Source: Lentisphaerales bacterium
Lineage (GTDB): Bacteria > Verrucomicrobiota > Lentisphaeria > Lentisphaerales > Lentisphaeraceae
DNA: 35,540 nucleotides
Assembly: GCA_022446985.1 (NCBI GenBank)
Contig: JAKVBD010000052.1
Location: 1 to 35,540, forward strand
Reading direction: 5' to 3'
Position numbers and translations under genes: made by a program
Shown here: positions 8,159 through 17,356 of the stretch, piece by piece
How positions within the stretch are numbered: position 1 is the stretch's first letter
Layout: every line of letters begins with the position of its first letter
The notes under the pieces: model-generated
The model's database searches: none
The model's input: the letters and a program-made list of their open reading frames with translations, nothing else
Told to the model about the DNA's origin: nothing

Positions 8159-10111
8159 TTAAAGGTCTATAGACTTCGCTGCAGACTTATTAGTTGTTAC
8201 TCCAGAATAAACAGTTTTTGTTGCTTTATCTTTTCCTGCTTTCAAAGTAAGAGACTTACCATGAGGTGCATGTGGAGTAAATGTTTTACCTTTAATACGA
8301 ACTGTATAAATAACTTCATTTGAACTCTCATCGATTAGCTGAACGACCGGCTTAGCTACATTGAAAGTTACGGTACCAAGATTTCCCCAGGAAGCTGGAG
8401 CATAGTTATCCAGCTGTGGGATTACTTTTGGCCAGCCTTTAAACTGTTTCGCTCCTGGCTTGCTCAAGTCTGCATTTCTTGGCCAACATTCTGCAATAAT
8501 TGTTCTATCATGCTTATTAAAACGAGCGATAACAAAACCTGCCCCTTTACTGGTTTCATTACCTGGATCATTGGCATTAACATAAGCATGCATAGTCACT
8601 TTGTTATTAAAACCATCAAGATACTCACCTGTATATGGTAGAGGATTACCGGCAGGCTTATTTGCTCCGGCTTTTTCACCATCTGGATGCCAGTAACGAC
8701 CATAAACAGTGTTAACGATCGCAGGAGAAACGATTGACCAAGGACCATCATTATGATTATCAATACCATGCTTAAGAAGTGTACTTAAGTGCTGATCGCC
8801 AGCTAAGTGAACGGCAAAACCTTTGCGAATCATTTTTAAAGCATTATTTCGACCGGTTTGAGGCCAACCGTTAGAATCCATGTCTGCATGAAGTCTTTTC
8901 TTTATAGGGTCTGAACCACCGTGAAGGTGTGCCGCTCCAGCAAATGGAGTTTGTGAAAGGACAGCTTTCATTTGTACGCCATCCCACTGTGTCGACCACT
9001 TATTCAGGAAGTTTAGCTGACGCTCGCCAAGCATTACCAAGCCTGGTACATCAACAGATTTAGGGTCATATGCTGGATTGCGAATGTGATCCGGTCTTGG
9101 CCCCTGCTGAGGAATCTTACCATTTGGCCCTGACTTAAATTTGCGGTCTTCAAGGATAGCGAAGTCTACACCACCAAGATTGTAAGAGGTAAAGTAAACT
9201 CCGATTCCCTGACCTATTTTCTTTGGATCTACAGGATCCGGCAAGTGAGCTGTCTGGCAGCGTTCAACCTGCATGACGTACTCTGGATGGTAAAAATAAC
9301 CACCTGTATTACCATTTGGGTGGTCTGCAACTTTACCACTTTCACCCCAAAGGTTAGCCTGACCGACATCATGATCATCCGGAATAGTGATTACCGGACG
9401 GCCTCTAAACACTTCACGGAACTGAAGGCCGAACATCAACCAACCAGCAGTGTGTTCGGTATGATCATAGTGCTGATCTCCAGCAAAGAAAAGTACATCC
9501 GGGTCTGCTGCTAAAAGGTTCCTGATATATAACGGGCGTCCCATTCTGTCTTTAGACGAGTTACAGGACATACTGGCAATCACAATATCTTTCTTATCTA
9601 TAGGATTCTTGCGAATCGTACCGGTGAACATCGCTTTTTCTGCATGTCTGACTCTGTATGGCACAGTTTTAGTATCATCCCAATTATCTACTCTGAAAAG
9701 AGCAGACCAACCAAGATCGTTTACTTTTGCCTTTGAAATCTCTTCCCAGCCATTCCCCTTATCAACTTCCAAGCGTACTTCTCTGGTTTCATCTGGAAAT
9801 AATGGAAAAAGCTGCGCAGACATTTTTAAAGTTTTATTATGTACTGTATAAAGTGCAAAGGCGACAGTTTCATCACGAGGGGCTTCAAGGTCTAAAAAGT
9901 GGCGACCTGAGACTGTAACACTACCTTTAGGATGACGTTTATTATGCCCTAACTTTCCAGCTCTTGCTCCTCTAGCAATTTCCCACCACTTATTTGTTGC
10001 AGCTGTATCCAGCTTATTATCATAGGGGGACTTAACTGGAGGTTCTCCAGGACTCTGTGCTTGCAGCGATAAACCCGCCACAAGTAGTGAACAGAAGATT
10101 TTTTTGAACAT
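8159..10111 (-). CDS. Secreted PhoD-like metallophosphatase
   Basis: This is a 650-residue protein with an N-terminal signal peptide (MFKKIFCSLLVAGLSLQAQS). The core carries metallophosphatase motifs in the PhoD order: SMSCNSSKD, PDVLFFAGDQHYDH, IPDDHDVGQAN and, late, HLAGDQHLST. A C-terminal beta-rich part (about 570-650) follows. PhoD-family enzymes are Ca/Fe-dependent phosphomono- or diesterases that act outside the inner membrane on phosphate esters. ATG 10111 was chosen because AAGGAAG lies 6 bases upstream and the signal peptide starts there; the open frame runs 30 codons further without a ribosome site. It sits between an esterase and an isomerase, consistent with scavenging from decorated organic matter. 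Exact substrate unknown. Confidence 0.82.
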   Translation of the reverse strand: MFKKIFCSLLVAGLSLQAQSPGEPPVKSPYDNKLDTAATNKWWEIARGARAGKLGHNKRHPKGSVTVSGRHFLDLEAPRDETVAFALYTVHNKTLKMSAQLFPLFPDETREVRLEVDKGNGWEEISKAKVNDLGWSALFRVDNWDDTKTVPYRVRHAEKAMFTGTIRKNPIDKKDIVIASMSCNSSKDRMGRPLYIRNLLAADPDVLFFAGDQHYDHTEHTAGWLMFGLQFREVFRGRPVITIPDDHDVGQANLWGESGKVADHPNGNTGGYFYHPEYVMQVERCQTAHLPDPVDPKKIGQGIGVYFTSYNLGGVDFAILEDRKFKSGPNGKIPQQGPRPDHIRNPAYDPKSVDVPGLVMLGERQLNFLNKWSTQWDGVQMKAVLSQTPFAGAAHLHGGSDPIKKRLHADMDSNGWPQTGRNNALKMIRKGFAVHLAGDQHLSTLLKHGIDNHNDGPWSIVSPAIVNTVYGRYWHPDGEKAGANKPAGNPLPYTGEYLDGFNNKVTMHAYVNANDPGNETSKGAGFVIARFNKHDRTIIAECWPRNADLSKPGAKQFKGWPKVIPQLDNYAPASWGNLGTVTFNVAKPVVQLIDESSNEVIYTVRIKGKTFTPHAPHGKSLTLKAGKDKATKTVYSGVTTNKSAAKSIDL

Positions 10112-10265
10112 GCGCACTTCCTTATTAGTTAATTTGAAATCCAAAATACCTTTCATTATTCCAATTCGCGATTTCCTGTTAAATCTTTCATAGAAAATCA
10201 AAAAAAATGCAATTTATTTTGAAATCGTATTAATCATCCATTTATTGTCATTAATCATTGTACAA

Positions 10266-10298
10266 ATAAAAAGAGCTCCTATGACAAGATAGTAGCTC
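10266..10298 (-). terminator. Intrinsic terminator of the esterase gene
   Basis: On the minus strand, GAGCTACTAT pairs with ATAGGAGCTC (one mismatch) around CTTGTC, followed by five Ts. It lies about 80 bases after the esterase stop. The rest of the gap 10112-10375 shows nothing I can name. Confidence 0.75.
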
Positions 10299-10375
10299 AG
10301 AAATGGCTGAAGTTTATTTTATGCTAAGAACACAACGGCTATTAATTATGCCGAGCTGAAATTTTTAAATTCATA

Positions 10376-11335
10376 CTAAAAGCTCTTCAAAAACTCCACA
10401 GAGTCTGCTATTGCCACACGTCCCAAATTGACTTTTCCTGCTAAACCGATATAAGCGTGAATTAAACCGTTATAACGCACACACTCGACATCTACACCAG
10501 ACTCTGCCAATTTTTCAGCATAAGCCTCCCCTTCATCTCGTAGCACATCAAACTCTGCTGTTTGAATCAAGGTCCTCGGCAGCCCGGCTAAGTCATTCGA
10601 TAATAATGGAGAAACTAATGGATTAACAAAGTCTTCAGAAGTATTGCCGTAGTGGTTTGCCCCAAAAGCCATCATTTCCTTAGTTAAGAAATAACCTTCC
10701 GCAAAAGCAGTGTAACTTTCATTCTCCATCTGCGAAGCATCGGTTATGGGATAATAAAGCAGTTGACCTCTTACCTTAAACTCTTCTGACTCTTTAGCCA
10801 TTAAGGCAACAACTGCGGAAATATTCCCTCCGGCACTATCACCTGAAACTATCAATTCATCTGAAGTTACTTTTAATTCATCATTGGTCTGTGTTACATA
10901 CAAAGCCACATCATATGCATCCTGGATTCCAGTGGGGAACTTACTTTCTGGGGCCAGTCGATAGTCGACGGAAAAAACTGTAAAGCCAGAATCGTAACAA
11001 AGTTTACGGCATACTGAATCATGAGTATCCAGATTACAAAATACCCAGCACCCTCCATGATAATACATTAATGGCGGAGCGATGGAATCCTCTTCCTTAC
11101 GATAAATACGCACATTTAACAGATAACCATCACGAGCCGGAACAACAATATCCTCAGTATAAACTGGCGCCGAAGGTATATTAAAAGGTACTGTTGGTGA
11201 AGGATTGGAGCGAATATCATCCGGCATAACTTCTGCCAATGATTTCCCTCCTTTTGGAAGCTCATCCAAAAAACTTTTTATTTGAGAATCAAGTACCCCG
11301 GCTGGACCACCCTTAACTTTTAGCTGATAAGACAT
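10376..11335 (-). CDS. Alpha/beta-hydrolase, hormone-sensitive-lipase-like carboxylesterase (family IV)
   Basis: This is a 319-residue esterase without a signal peptide. The oxyanion motif HGGCW is at residues 93-97 and the nucleophile elbow GDSAGG at 165-170 (Ser167). The likely acid is Asp263 in AEFDVLRDEG and the catalytic histidine His293 in LIHAY. These mark the HSL/Aes/NlhH group, which cleaves short-chain acyl esters. A cytoplasmic place fits removal of acetyl or similar groups from imported sugars. It is transcribed away from the isomerase-sulfatase pair across a 280-base gap. No strong ribosome site is seen before ATG 11335, so the start is less sure than the family. Confidence 0.88.
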   Translation of the reverse strand: MSYQLKVKGGPAGVLDSQIKSFLDELPKGGKSLAEVMPDDIRSNPSPTVPFNIPSAPVYTEDIVVPARDGYLLNVRIYRKEEDSIAPPLMYYHGGCWVFCNLDTHDSVCRKLCYDSGFTVFSVDYRLAPESKFPTGIQDAYDVALYVTQTNDELKVTSDELIVSGDSAGGNISAVVALMAKESEEFKVRGQLLYYPITDASQMENESYTAFAEGYFLTKEMMAFGANHYGNTSEDFVNPLVSPLLSNDLAGLPRTLIQTAEFDVLRDEGEAYAEKLAESGVDVECVRYNGLIHAYIGLAGKVNLGRVAIADSVEFLKSF

Positions 11336-11615
11336 ACTGCATTAAACCCTACTGCTGATAATTTTCACCTTTCCATAAGAAATATTTATCATCATCAAAA
11401 TTTATCAACCAACAATAAAGCCTTCTTGTCTTCATAGATAACCTATCTAAAAAGTGCTTTCCGGTTGTCCCCTACAATATCCAGTTAAATTAATTAACCA
11501 GAGGTAGCAATAGTTAAAATTCTACCAACTTTTGAATTTAAAGTTCAAAACGCCCTTAAAGTTATGCATCATAGTGTTGTAGTGTATGCTAAGATTATGA
11601 GGATTCTTTACTCAA

Positions 11616-12527
11616 ATGAACCAACAATTTAATCGCAGAAAGTTCTGCATTTCTTCTGCAGCTACAATCAGTACTGCTCTATTAGGTGCATCGTGCGCTT
11701 CTCAAAATTCTGTATCAAAGCTTAGAGGGAACATAAAGCAAGTTATTGCCGCCTGGCCCTTCATGGCTACTGGCCCCAAATGGTCAGCTGAGCAGCTCAT
11801 TAAGAAAGCCGCAGATTTTGGTGTCGCGGGTGTTGAGCTCATGCCACCAGAGCACTGGCACTTGTTGAAAAAGTACCACATGGTTTGTGCAGCCAGTAAA
11901 TCTCATACTTTTGTGCGGGGTATGAATAACAAAGGTCACCATGCAGAGTGCTTACAAACTCTGACTAAAGTCATTAATGAAACTTCAGATGCCGGATTCC
12001 CAAATGTTATGACATTTACAGGGATGGCAGACACTTCTAAAGAAAAGAATGGCAGTGTCATCTCTGCTGAAGAAGGCATGAAAAACTGTATCGAAGGTTA
12101 CAAGAAAATTGTCGGCCTGGCAGAAAAGAAAAACATCACACTTATACTGGAGCCTCTCAACTCGAGAGCGACAGAGCACATGAAAGGTCACCCCGGTTAT
12201 CAAGGCGATCACATTGACTACTGTATGGAAATCATCAAAGCCGTTAGCTCACCTTCTCTCAAACTGCTTTTCGATGTTTACCACATTCAAATAATGGATG
12301 GTAATTTAATAAGCAACCTAAACAAACACTTTGAATATATCAATCACGTGCAAATTGCCGGCAATCCAGGTCGTGGCGAAATTGGCCCTGAGCAGGAGAT
12401 CAATTATAAAGCCGTCATGAATGCCCTTAAACAAAATGGCTACAAGCACTATGTCGGCCACGAGTGGATACCTACCAAGAATGCCATGAATGGCCTAAGT
12501 GAAGCTATCTCAATTTGTGATGTATAA
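11616..12527 (+). CDS. Hydroxypyruvate isomerase-like TIM-barrel protein, Tat lipoprotein
   Basis: This is a 303-residue protein. It begins with a twin-arginine motif (NRRKFCISS) and a lipobox LLGASC, so export by Tat and lipid anchoring are predicted. The barrel follows the hydroxypyruvate isomerase (Hyi) pattern: LILEPLNSR, a FDVYHIQIMDGNLI stretch, HVQIAGNPGRGE, EINYKAVMNALKQNGY and VGHEW. Metal ligands would be E in EPLN, D in FDVYH, H/Q in HVQIA and E in GHEW. True Hyi is cytosolic, so an exported form probably acts on a different sugar-like substrate. Its stop is 18 bases before the sulfatase start and no terminator lies between, so the two are probably one operon. GAGGA is 11 bases upstream of the ATG. 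Confidence 0.82.
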   Translation: MNQQFNRRKFCISSAATISTALLGASCASQNSVSKLRGNIKQVIAAWPFMATGPKWSAEQLIKKAADFGVAGVELMPPEHWHLLKKYHMVCAASKSHTFVRGMNNKGHHAECLQTLTKVINETSDAGFPNVMTFTGMADTSKEKNGSVISAEEGMKNCIEGYKKIVGLAEKKNITLILEPLNSRATEHMKGHPGYQGDHIDYCMEIIKAVSSPSLKLLFDVYHIQIMDGNLISNLNKHFEYINHVQIAGNPGRGEIGPEQEINYKAVMNALKQNGYKHYVGHEWIPTKNAMNGLSEAISICDV

Positions 12528-12545
12528 GTTATAAGTGAGGAAATT

Positions 12546-14126
12546 ATGATTTTAAAAACTTTTAAAAATATATGCTCAATGACCCTCTTAGGAGGATTCT
12601 CCATGCTGACATCTTGCTCAACTCCAACAGTTGAAGAAAAAACTACGGCCCTGGAAGATTCAAGACCTAATATCGTCTTCATCTTATCCGATGACATGGG
12701 CTGGAACGAGCCAGGCTTCAATGGCGGCAACAAGGAGCTCACTCCAAGTATTGATTCTCTTAGAGCCAGTGGAGTCGATTTCAAAAACTTTTACGTCCAT
12801 GCAGTCTGTGCTCCAACGCGTTCCGCTTTCCTAACAGGTAGGTATGCTTTTAGAACCTGGAGTGACTGGCGTTCTGAAGACTTTGGAAAGCCGACTTATC
12901 TTGAAAAGCTGGGTATGAAACTCGCCGTAAATGAGCAAGGTGAAGAAACCAGACGTATTCATGCGCTTGATAGCGAAGAACGCACAGTTGCCGAAGCTCT
13001 GAAAGAAGTCGGTTATGCTACGTCAATTATTGGTAAATGGCACTGCGGCGAATGGTTCCCGGAACACCTGCCTATGGGACAGGGCTTCATGAACCAGTAC
13101 GGTCACTATGCCTGGGGAATTGACTACAACAACTACACCATTCCTCATAACGCACCTGCTAAATTTGCTGTCTATGACTGGCACCGCAATCAAGAGCCAC
13201 TCTTCGAACAAGGCTACGCAACAGACCTCATTGCTAACGAAACTGTTCGCTTGATCGCTAGCCATAAAGAACGCTACGGTGAAAAGCCATTCTTTATGTA
13301 CATACCATTCAATGCCGTTCATGGCCCACTTGAAGATGTGCCAAGATATACAGATAAGTATAGCAAGCGCCATGCAGCACTAAAATGTCTGGACGATGCA
13401 GTCGGCAGAATTGTCGGTGCTGTTGATCAATATGGCTTTGGTGAAAATACTTTGGTCATCTTTGCCAATGACAACGGTGGTCTACGCGACAGTATGAATG
13501 CTCCTTACCGCGGCACTAAAAACACCAACTATGAAGGTGGTGTCCGAGTTCCATGTGTTATGCGCTGGCCTGGCAAACTAAAGCAAGGCGATACCAATAA
13601 TGAAATGATGCACATTACCGACTTCTACAATACCTTTGCAAAACTTGCCGGTGCTTCTCTCAAACAAGAAAGACCGCTTGATGGCATGAATATGGTAGAT
13701 ACAATTTTTAAAGATAAACCCAGTCCGCGCGATGAAATAGTCTTTGAAGTTTCCGGTAGCGTGCGTTTCCCATGTATCCGCAAAGGCGACTACAAGCTGG
13801 TTGGCGACGAGCTCTATAACATCGCTAAAGATCCTTCTGAGAAAAATAACATAGCAAAATCTCACCCAGGTACTGTTAAAACATTAAAAGCTCTTGTTAA
13901 AGCCTATGGCGAGCAACGCCCACCTTTAAAAGAAATGGATGTTCTGATGACTCCTGCCCTTCCCTGGGTTTATGGTCAACAGGAAAACGCCAATGTACCT
14001 CAGTGGGTTAAAGACCAAGTCCAGAAAGTCAGAAATACCCAGCCAAAATCCTGGGCTCCAGGAAAAACACCTTGGCCACAAGCTCCGAAAGATGGCAAGA
14101 TCATCTATACCGGTGATGGACGTTAA
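12546..14126 (+). CDS. Formylglycine-dependent sulfatase, lipoprotein
   Basis: This is a 526-residue sulfatase. The signal peptide ends in the lipobox LTSC (Cys24), so it should be anchored in the envelope. Metal residues DD are at 49-50 in ILSDDMGW. The maturation motif is CAPTR at 88-92, with Cys88 as the residue converted to formylglycine by FGE, followed by SAFLTGRY. Further family marks are GKWHCGEW and FANDNGG. It looks like the arylsulfatase B/N-acetylgalactosamine-4-sulfatase side of the family, but the substrate cannot be fixed. Cysteine in GKWHCGE, where leucine is usual, is a small oddity. It follows the Hyi-like gene and ends at a strong terminator. The role is probably desulfation of marine polysaccharide. 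Confidence 0.93.
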   Translation: MILKTFKNICSMTLLGGFSMLTSCSTPTVEEKTTALEDSRPNIVFILSDDMGWNEPGFNGGNKELTPSIDSLRASGVDFKNFYVHAVCAPTRSAFLTGRYAFRTWSDWRSEDFGKPTYLEKLGMKLAVNEQGEETRRIHALDSEERTVAEALKEVGYATSIIGKWHCGEWFPEHLPMGQGFMNQYGHYAWGIDYNNYTIPHNAPAKFAVYDWHRNQEPLFEQGYATDLIANETVRLIASHKERYGEKPFFMYIPFNAVHGPLEDVPRYTDKYSKRHAALKCLDDAVGRIVGAVDQYGFGENTLVIFANDNGGLRDSMNAPYRGTKNTNYEGGVRVPCVMRWPGKLKQGDTNNEMMHITDFYNTFAKLAGASLKQERPLDGMNMVDTIFKDKPSPRDEIVFEVSGSVRFPCIRKGDYKLVGDELYNIAKDPSEKNNIAKSHPGTVKTLKALVKAYGEQRPPLKEMDVLMTPALPWVYGQQENANVPQWVKDQVQKVRNTQPKSWAPGKTPWPQAPKDGKIIYTGDGR

Positions 14127-14148
14127 TACATTTAGATAATTTCTTGAG

Positions 14149-14179
14149 GCGGAATACACTTGTGTATTCCGCTTTTTTT
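14149..14179 (+). terminator. Strong intrinsic terminator of the isomerase-sulfatase operon
   Basis: GCGGAATACAC (14149-14159) pairs perfectly with GTGTATTCCGC (14162-14172), followed by seven or more Ts, about 22 bases after the sulfatase stop. Confidence 0.93.
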
Positions 14180-14277
14180 GTATAATTCCGATCGCTTACA
14201 ATTCGTCTCATATAGTCAAATAGTAATTCCGCTGTATCATTGATATTACAGACCAAAAGACATTTTAAGGGATACCT

Positions 14278-14766
14278 ATGTACAGACTTATTTTACTACT
14301 CTGTGTTGCGTTACTAACCTCCTGTTCATCGTCAGTAGATGAAGCAACCATGGAAAAAGCTTCTGAATTTCAAAAAGAGGGAACTTCCATAATCGGCGGT
14401 CAGGTTCTTCTTTTTCAGGAGAAAAACAAAATCCTTTTTGGCTCAAATACAGAAGTTCTCTTGGTTCCTGTTTGCGACTTTTCAACTAAGATCATCTCTC
14501 AAGTCTACGGCAATACTGAAAAAGGCAACTATCCACTGGAAGATCACCCGAGATTTGATTGGGAGGATCTAGCTAAATATAACAAACTCATGAATACCGA
14601 CGAAAGAGGTTCTTTCACTTTCAGAAGAATCCCGGAAGGCAACTACTATCTTCTTAGTTTCATTAGCTTGCCCAACGACGAAAAAGATATTGATGAAGGT
14701 GCTTCAATCATGCGCCGTGTAAGTGTCGAAAAGGGAAAAATTAAGATGGTTTCACTACGTCTATAA
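14278..14766 (+). CDS. Small lipoprotein with carboxypeptidase-regulatory-like domain (paralogue B)
   Basis: This is a 162-residue lipoprotein with signal MYRLILLLCVALLTSC (lipobox LTSC). It is a paralogue of the gene at 6568, with equal length and the same order of motifs: VLLVPVCDFST, NTEKGN, HPRFDWEDL, TDERGSFTFRRIPEGNYYLLS and a closing VSLRL. The region near TDERGSF resembles a carboxypeptidase-regulatory beta-sandwich. AAGGGA lies 7 bases upstream of the ATG. The two copies flank the phosphatase/esterase/isomerase/sulfatase genes. Function is unknown. The N-terminal third differs most between the copies, while the last 100 residues are well kept. Confidence 0.8.
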   Translation: MYRLILLLCVALLTSCSSSVDEATMEKASEFQKEGTSIIGGQVLLFQEKNKILFGSNTEVLLVPVCDFSTKIISQVYGNTEKGNYPLEDHPRFDWEDLAKYNKLMNTDERGSFTFRRIPEGNYYLLSFISLPNDEKDIDEGASIMRRVSVEKGKIKMVSLRL

Positions 14767-14855
14767 CTTTTCTTCTTCCAAAATGCCATAATCCCATGGT
14801 ATAAATCTTTCTTCAGAATAGGTTAGCCGTCATTTTATTTCAATGAAGGATATGC

Positions 14856-15764
14856 ATGGATTCGATACGTCTAAATAAGTTCATAAGCAGCTCTGGCTTC
14901 TGCTCTCGCCGTGAAGCTGATAAACTTATTGAAGAAGGTCGTGTCAAAGTCAATGGCAAGGTTTGCCTTTCTGGTACTCAGGTCAGCTCTAAAGACTTCG
15001 TTGAAGCGGATGGCCAGCAGATCAAGATGAAAGTCTCCAGCCAAAAAGTCTATCTTGCGGTCAATAAACCGGAAGGAATCACCTGTACAACCGAAAGTCA
15101 GGTAAAAGGCAATATAGTCGATTTTGTAAATTATCCTGAAAAGATCTTTCCAATTGGTCGTCTCGATAAATTTTCTCAGGGTTTAATCTTCATGACAAAT
15201 GATGGCGACATCGTCAATAAGATCCTTCGTGCTGGTAATGCCCATGAAAAAGAATATATCGTTGGTGTCGACAAACCCATTTCAGATGGCTTTATCCACA
15301 AGATGTCAAATGGCATTCCAATCCTCAATACCGTGACTCAAAAATGTAAAGTCGTAAGATTAGGCAAGAACTCCTTTAAGATCATTTTAACTCAAGGATT
15401 AAACCGGCAAATACGCCGCATGTGTGAGTACCTTGGTTACAGAGTCAATTTTCTTCAGCGAACCCGCATCATGAATGTCGAACTGGGAAGATTAAAACCA
15501 GGCAGCTGGCGCAATTTAACTGCCTCTGAAATGGATCAGATCAATAAAATGATCGCTGACTCAAGTAATACCAAAGAAGCGTCCAGTGATTCAAACAAGA
15601 AAAGCTTTAGATCTAAAAGCCAAAAAAGTCCTTACAAAAAAGATTCACAAAAAGGCAAGAAAAACTTTAAGCCAAAACGAGGTGCAGGCAGAGGTAACTC
15701 ACGCGGCCAATCTTCTCAAGGTAAAGCCCAAAACCGAAATTCCCGCCCCAAAAAAAGGCGTTAA
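14856..15764 (+). CDS. rluF: 23S rRNA pseudouridine synthase, RluF-like, with basic C-terminal tail
   Basis: This is a 302-residue enzyme of the RsuA/RluB/E/F family. An S4 RNA-binding domain covers residues 1-60 (RLNKFISSSGFCSRREADKL). The catalytic domain follows with FPIGRLDKFSQGL, placing the catalytic aspartate at residue 104. The segments NDGDIVNKILRAGN, HEKEYIV, NGIPIL and GLNRQIRRMCEYLGY match RluF, which modifies U2604 of 23S rRNA and tRNA-Tyr U35 in E. coli. After about residue 235 comes a long lysine/arginine/serine/glycine tail, probably disordered and RNA-binding. AAGGA is 5 bases before the ATG. It appears monocistronic, with a hairpin directly after the stop. Confidence 0.92.
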   Translation: MDSIRLNKFISSSGFCSRREADKLIEEGRVKVNGKVCLSGTQVSSKDFVEADGQQIKMKVSSQKVYLAVNKPEGITCTTESQVKGNIVDFVNYPEKIFPIGRLDKFSQGLIFMTNDGDIVNKILRAGNAHEKEYIVGVDKPISDGFIHKMSNGIPILNTVTQKCKVVRLGKNSFKIILTQGLNRQIRRMCEYLGYRVNFLQRTRIMNVELGRLKPGSWRNLTASEMDQINKMIADSSNTKEASSDSNKKSFRSKSQKSPYKKDSQKGKKNFKPKRGAGRGNSRGQSSQGKAQNRNSRPKKRR

Positions 15765-15795
15765 AAAAGCCGCCCCTTAAATAGAGGCGGCTTTG
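15763..15795. terminator. Hairpin terminator between convergent rluF-like and tctA genes
   Basis: AGCCGCC (15768-15774) pairs with GGCGGCT (15786-15792). The run of six As on the left gives a good T tract on the minus strand, so it mainly ends the tctA transcript. Only three Ts follow on the plus strand. Confidence 0.78.
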
Positions 15796-15819
15796 CTGTA
15801 AAGGAAAGTTTAATGACTG

Positions 15820-17346
15820 TTATTCAGAAACAGTCTCGGCGTCACAATCACCTATTGCTTTTTCATCTGTCTTTTTAAATATCTTGTAAATAGGGATTAC
15901 CAAAAGGATGATCGCAACGATCAAGAAAAGTAGTGATACAGGCCTGGTAACCATTGGCATGAAGCTGCCATTTGAAGACATGAGGCCTCGCATAAGATTC
16001 TCTTCTGCAATTGGTGCAAGGATATAACCAATGACAAATGGAGCCAGAGGAATCTTCACTTTTTCGAGGATAAAACCGACTGCACCAAAGACTAACATCG
16101 TCCAAACATCGAACATACGTGTCGACATGGCATAAGAACCGATTATACAGAAAACCAGAATAACAGGCATCATTAAACTTCTTGGTACTGTGACGATCTT
16201 TGCCAGGTGTTTCACTGCATAGATCATGAAGAAGAACATGAAAATATTGGCGACGAACAAAGTGATCATTATGGTGTAAACCATGCCCGGGTTTTGCTCA
16301 TAGAGTAATGGTCCAGGCTGTAAGCCGTGAATTATCAGAGCACCTAAAAGGATAGCATCGATCACCTGCCCCGGTATACCGAGTGAAATCATCGGGATCA
16401 AAGATCCGCCAATAGTCGCATTGTTCGCAGCTTCAGCAGCAACAATGGCTGTCTCAGAACCTTTACCAAATTGCTTTTTCTCTTCTGGCGACGCCATAGA
16501 CTTTGCTGCTGTGTAAGCCGTTACCGAACCAATATTTGGACCTATACCCGGAAGAAGACCAATCAGCGTACCAATTGACGATGATCTGAATAAGTTACCC
16601 GCTTGCTTCTTCCAGTCACCTATTGAAAATAACATCTCTTTGCGTTTCTTAACCGGAATAACATTTATCTTTTCTTCTATTCGTGTGATGTCATTGATAA
16701 TCTGACTGATAGCAAACAGACCAATTAAAACAGGTAAAAGACCAAGACCGCCATTCAACTCTTCCCAGCCAAATGTCATACGTAATTGACCGGTCGATAA
16801 GTCCATTCCCGGCATGGTAGTTAAAATACCAAGGAATGCCGAGAAAAAGGCCTTACTCATGGATTTACCGCCGATTGAAGCAATAAGAACCAGAGCTAAA
16901 AGAACAAGAGTAAAGAATTCAAATGGACCGAGCTTTGTCGATACGGTCGCAATAGGCTTTGAAAGAAGAATCAGGAAGCACCAGGAAATCAGACCACCAA
17001 TAAAGGAACCGGTGATACCCAGGCCTAAAGCTCTACCCGGACGACCATTCTTCGCCATAGGGTAACCGTCTAAAGTCGTCATAATCGAAGCCGGGGTACC
17101 AGGCATTCTCAGTAGTGTTGCAGTAATTAATCCGCCACTGATTGCACCAACGTACATTCCCATAAGAAGTATAAAGGCACTTGAGGCTTCCATACTAAAT
17201 GTCAGAGGCAGCGTAAGAGCAATAAGCATAGCACCTGTTAATCCCGGTATAGCACCAACGGTGATACCCAAAACTGTACCAGTCATCATGAGCAAAAAGC
17301 CATAAAGACTGAAAACATTTTGTAAACCTTGAGTTAAAGCTTCCAT
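15820..17346 (-). CDS. tctA: Tripartite tricarboxylate transporter large permease TctA
   Basis: This is a 508-residue, highly hydrophobic protein of the usual TctA length with about twelve membrane segments. Family marks include GAIPGLTGAMLIAL, GGLITATLLRMPGTPASI, GIGPNIGSVTAYTAAK and IPGQVIDAILLGA, the two proline/glycine-rich repeats of TctA. It would carry a carboxylate through the inner membrane using an ion gradient, receiving substrate from TctC. ATG 17346 has AGGAGA 6 bases upstream. It begins 10 bases after the stop of the TctC-TctB fusion gene and is the last gene of the apparent operon. The citrate/tricarboxylate name is historical; the real substrate may be another organic acid. 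Confidence 0.93.
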   Translation of the reverse strand: MEALTQGLQNVFSLYGFLLMMTGTVLGITVGAIPGLTGAMLIALTLPLTFSMEASSAFILLMGMYVGAISGGLITATLLRMPGTPASIMTTLDGYPMAKNGRPGRALGLGITGSFIGGLISWCFLILLSKPIATVSTKLGPFEFFTLVLLALVLIASIGGKSMSKAFFSAFLGILTTMPGMDLSTGQLRMTFGWEELNGGLGLLPVLIGLFAISQIINDITRIEEKINVIPVKKRKEMLFSIGDWKKQAGNLFRSSSIGTLIGLLPGIGPNIGSVTAYTAAKSMASPEEKKQFGKGSETAIVAAEAANNATIGGSLIPMISLGIPGQVIDAILLGALIIHGLQPGPLLYEQNPGMVYTIMITLFVANIFMFFFMIYAVKHLAKIVTVPRSLMMPVILVFCIIGSYAMSTRMFDVWTMLVFGAVGFILEKVKIPLAPFVIGYILAPIAEENLMRGLMSSNGSFMPMVTRPVSLLFLIVAIILLVIPIYKIFKKTDEKAIGDCDAETVSE

Positions 17347-17356
17347 GATTTGTCTC

